Source: JAEKNW01 sp963678375
GTDB taxonomy: Bacteria > Cloacimonadota > Cloacimonadia > Cloacimonadales > JAFGVF01
Direction of reading: 5' to 3'
Assembly (NCBI GenBank): GCA_963678375.2
Contig: OY782831.1
Coordinates: 1,550,001-1,614,000 of the forward strand
DNA: 64,000 nt
How positions within the stretch are numbered: the stretch's first letter is position 1; each line of letters starts with the position of its first letter. Positions 61,462 through 64,000 of the stretch are shown here, one piece after another. A program made the position numbers and the translations under genes. The notes beneath the pieces were generated by a model. The model searched no databases. It was given only the letters and a program-made list of their open reading frames with translations, and was not told where the DNA came from.

Positions 61462-64000
61462 ATGCGTAAGACAGCTATATTGATTACTGTCGTTTTAGTG
61501 CTTTTTAGTGTCCAATTATATGCTCAGACTTCTGGTGTATTAAAGGGACAAGTTAGAGATAATAACGGAGAACCATTACCGCAAGCTAATGTTGTATTAC
61601 AGTTAGATGGTAATAATACTCAATTTGGTACTAGTACTGATGAATTTGGTGAATATATTATTATTAATATCTCACCTGGTGTCTATGACCTTTTGGTCTC
61701 TGCTACTGGTTACAGAAGACAGTTAATTCAAGGTGTTGAAATTAATGTTAACCAAACCACAAATAGAGATCCAGTTCGTTTAGAACCTGGTGATAATTCA
61801 TTAGAAGCTATTACTTTCACTGAGAAACGTAAGGTAATTGATACCGATAGAGTCGGTACCGAAAGATCTATTGATGTAGGGAATATAAGTGATTTATCTG
61901 TTTCCAGTGTTGATGATATTATGGCTCTCCAACCTGGTGTTACCAATGTTGGTGGCGAAATTCGTGTTCGTGGATCAAGATCTAATGAAGTTAACTTCAC
62001 TGTTGACGGGATGTCAGTTTCTGACCCTGTTGATGGTGGTTCTGCTCTTCAGGTTGATACTGATGCTATCGCGGATATGAAAGTTTATACTGGTGCATTA
62101 ACTGCAGAATTTGGTAATGCACAATCAGGTATGGTCAATATTGTTACCCGTTCAGGTTATCCTGAATACCGAGGTAAAGTAGAATGGAATACCGACCACT
62201 TAGTAGATGATGGTAGAAACCAAGATCTACTTAGATTTAACTTCGGTGGACCTGTGCTTGGCTATTTAGGTGCTGAAAACAATCTTAACTCAAGATTTAC
62301 CTTCTTCATTAATGGAGCTGGAACATGGACAGATGGAAGATATGCCGAATATTATGAATCTGATCCTTATGCAGACTTCACTTTTAATGGCCTTCCATTA
62401 GTAAATGAATATCCTGTTTATGATGTTTATGGTGATAGAGATGAAGTTGCTGGCTTTGATTTATCAAGCAGAAATTATAATGACTATAATCTTAACTTCA
62501 AATCTAGATATCAAATTAATAATAATGCTAATGTTACTTTCGCTGTACGTGGTGACCGTTCAAGTTATGAACCATTTGCATGGAATTGGAAGTATGCTCT
62601 TCAGCATTTTGCAGAAACAGAAACAGAACAAAGACAATACGTTTTCACTTACGACCAAAACCTTAGCCAAACAGCTAACCTCAAATTAAAAGCTTCTTAT
62701 TTCCAAAAAGATACTTATGAAGGTCCAAAAGGTATTGATAGAGAAAACTTCTTATATTTAAATGTTACCTCTAATGAAATTAATAACGATCTAGAACGCA
62801 GAGAAGAATATGTTCAAGGTGTGCTTAATAATGAAGGTATCTTCCTTTATGACCACCCTGCTTATGTTTCTATTGATAGTGACTCTGATGGTGTTTATGA
62901 CTATTATAGCTCATTTAGACCAGCTACTGAGTGGACTTATGAGACTACTGCTTTGGACAATCCTGGAATTCCTGGATTTAACGCACCTGGGTCAATTTAT
63001 ACGAATTTCGTAGATGATAAAACTATCTCTTATAACTTAAGAGGTGATGTAGAATGGGCTATTGATAGAATTAATACTGCTAAAACAGGTTTTGAACTTA
63101 CTCGTTATAGTATTGAAAAAAATCAACTTCAAAGTTTTACTACTATTTATAATGATAGAAGAGCTAACTATCTAAGATCAATCTTTGACTCAGATTCTAT
63201 TCCAGAAGGAGCAGATTCTCTTGCTATTCAAAATATTGTCAATAGCAATTCTGATGTCGTAGAAATCTTCGGTGATGGCTCTGCTGAAAACCCTTATTTT
63301 GTTGTTTATTCTCCAGAATCATATTACCAAGCATCTAAAGCTTCTTCAGGTACTAGAGACGGTTATAGAGCAGATCCTATCCAAGGTGCTTTCTACCTTC
63401 AAGATAAAATGGAATGGCAAGGTATGATTGTTAATGCTGGTTTAAGATTTGACTTCTGGTACATCGGTGAAGATTATGATGTTCTTAACGATGACGGAAC
63501 TTACAGAACTGAAAGCTTTGATGGTAAAGATAAAACCCAACTTATGGTATCACCACGTGTTGGTGTATCTCATCCAATCTCAGAAAGAGATGTTCTTAGA
63601 TTTGCTTATAACTACCAAAACCAGTTACCTGCTATGAGATATATCTTTACTTCTAAAACCCCTCAAGATGCTTACACATCAGATAATGCTGTTACTGTTG
63701 GTAATGCTGAACTTGAACCACAAATAACAATTACTTATGAAGTTGGTCTTCAACACTTAATCAATGAAGATTGGGCTATTGACCTTTCATTATACTATAA
63801 AAACTATTATAACTATGTTTCTACAAGAAAAGTTGTTGATCCTGATGAACCGCAAGTTTTCTGGTATGAATTCATTTCTGAAGACTATGCTTCTGGTAGA
63901 GGTATTGATGTGGCTTTAGATAAAGCTCTTACAAACTTCTGGTCTGCAAATATTTCTTACTCTTTTGCTTGGGCTGAAGGTAACAACTCTTCTACTGTTA
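61462..64000 (+). CDS. TonB-dependent receptor-like outer-membrane protein (partial)
   Basis: GGGAGG lies eight bases before the ATG. The open frame runs off the window after 846 codons. It has a signal peptide (RKTAILITVVLVLFSVQLYAQ), a carboxypeptidase-regulatory-like domain (~residues 24-110: GVLKGQVRDNNGEPLPQANV, FGEYIIINISPGVYDL) and a TonB plug (~120-230: LQPGVTNVGGEIRVRGSRSN, FTVDGMSVSDP, AEFGNAQSGMVNIVTRSG). Barrel strands follow. It is a nutrient or polymer receptor or a SusC-like protein; no SusD partner can be seen here. The 290 bp upstream are AT-rich without a gene. Confidence 0.88.
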   Translation, partial: MRKTAILITVVLVLFSVQLYAQTSGVLKGQVRDNNGEPLPQANVVLQLDGNNTQFGTSTDEFGEYIIINISPGVYDLLVSATGYRRQLIQGVEINVNQTTNRDPVRLEPGDNSLEAITFTEKRKVIDTDRVGTERSIDVGNISDLSVSSVDDIMALQPGVTNVGGEIRVRGSRSNEVNFTVDGMSVSDPVDGGSALQVDTDAIADMKVYTGALTAEFGNAQSGMVNIVTRSGYPEYRGKVEWNTDHLVDDGRNQDLLRFNFGGPVLGYLGAENNLNSRFTFFINGAGTWTDGRYAEYYESDPYADFTFNGLPLVNEYPVYDVYGDRDEVAGFDLSSRNYNDYNLNFKSRYQINNNANVTFAVRGDRSSYEPFAWNWKYALQHFAETETEQRQYVFTYDQNLSQTANLKLKASYFQKDTYEGPKGIDRENFLYLNVTSNEINNDLERREEYVQGVLNNEGIFLYDHPAYVSIDSDSDGVYDYYSSFRPATEWTYETTALDNPGIPGFNAPGSIYTNFVDDKTISYNLRGDVEWAIDRINTAKTGFELTRYSIEKNQLQSFTTIYNDRRANYLRSIFDSDSIPEGADSLAIQNIVNSNSDVVEIFGDGSAENPYFVVYSPESYYQASKASSGTRDGYRADPIQGAFYLQDKMEWQGMIVNAGLRFDFWYIGEDYDVLNDDGTYRTESFDGKDKTQLMVSPRVGVSHPISERDVLRFAYNYQNQLPAMRYIFTSKTPQDAYTSDNAVTVGNAELEPQITITYEVGLQHLINEDWAIDLSLYYKNYYNYVSTRKVVDPDEPQVFWYEFISEDYASGRGIDVALDKALTNFWSANISYSFAWAEGNNSSTV

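Overview
The window is a low-GC bacterial chromosome segment with no rRNA, tRNA or CRISPR seen. Several features point to an anaerobic, amino-acid-fermenting Gram-negative of the Bacteroidota/FCB side, most likely Candidatus Cloacimonadota (inference): a giant SprA-type translocon protein, a PorV/PorQ-like outer-membrane protein, a secreted protein ending in a PNPFNPSTNI-type sorting domain (type IX secretion), a TonB-receptor-like protein, and hydroxylamine reductase, ornithine aminotransferase and phosphotransacetylase genes.

Layout. 1-4240 is an accessory patch: three copies of a ~280 bp element with 44-bp inverted ends, a Y1 (HUH) transposase of the REP-associated type, and a surface protein gene between two element copies. 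4305-10358 (minus strand) is a stress cassette: an Fe-S Rrf2 regulator, a cupin, a cytosolic substrate-binding-like protein, a HypB/UreG-like GTPase, an ABC ATPase without a permease, a zinc-ribbon protein and the hybrid-cluster protein Hcp. 10512-12144 holds three related small membrane proteins. 12145-22283 has a repeat-rich lipoprotein with a formylglycine-generating-enzyme-like domain, CoaX and SprA. 22453-32061 carries metabolic genes (RocD, GcvT family, M29 peptidase, AroK, lipocalin, Pgk) mixed with small membrane or secreted proteins. 32398-33870 is decayed: a small unknown gene, a large hairpin, a broken Bro-N pseudogene and dispersed repeats.

33879-44590 is a compact collinear block: rlmH, a 45-aa membrane protein, rsmG, parA, parB and the complete F-type ATP synthase operon. 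Its rotor is unusual. A gene for three fused c-type hairpins, one of which has lost the ion-binding glutamate, precedes a normal single-hairpin c gene. The single c and the first fused hairpin both have a two-glutamate motif known from a Na+-driven rotor.

44821-64000 holds a frameshifted beta-propeller lipoprotein, an FAD/NAD(P) disulfide-type oxidoreductase, a radical SAM protein, a T9SS cargo, PTS IIA, PorV-like, GlyS, a nine-unit 52-bp tandem array, Pta, an aspartate-type aminotransferase, a PfkB kinase, PurM, a LipM/LplA-type protein and the start of a TonB-receptor-like protein that runs off the window.

The strongest candidates for undescribed biology are the mixed fused/single c-subunit rotor, the Rrf2-Hcp cassette with its shared operator, and the transposase-palindrome system at the left end.
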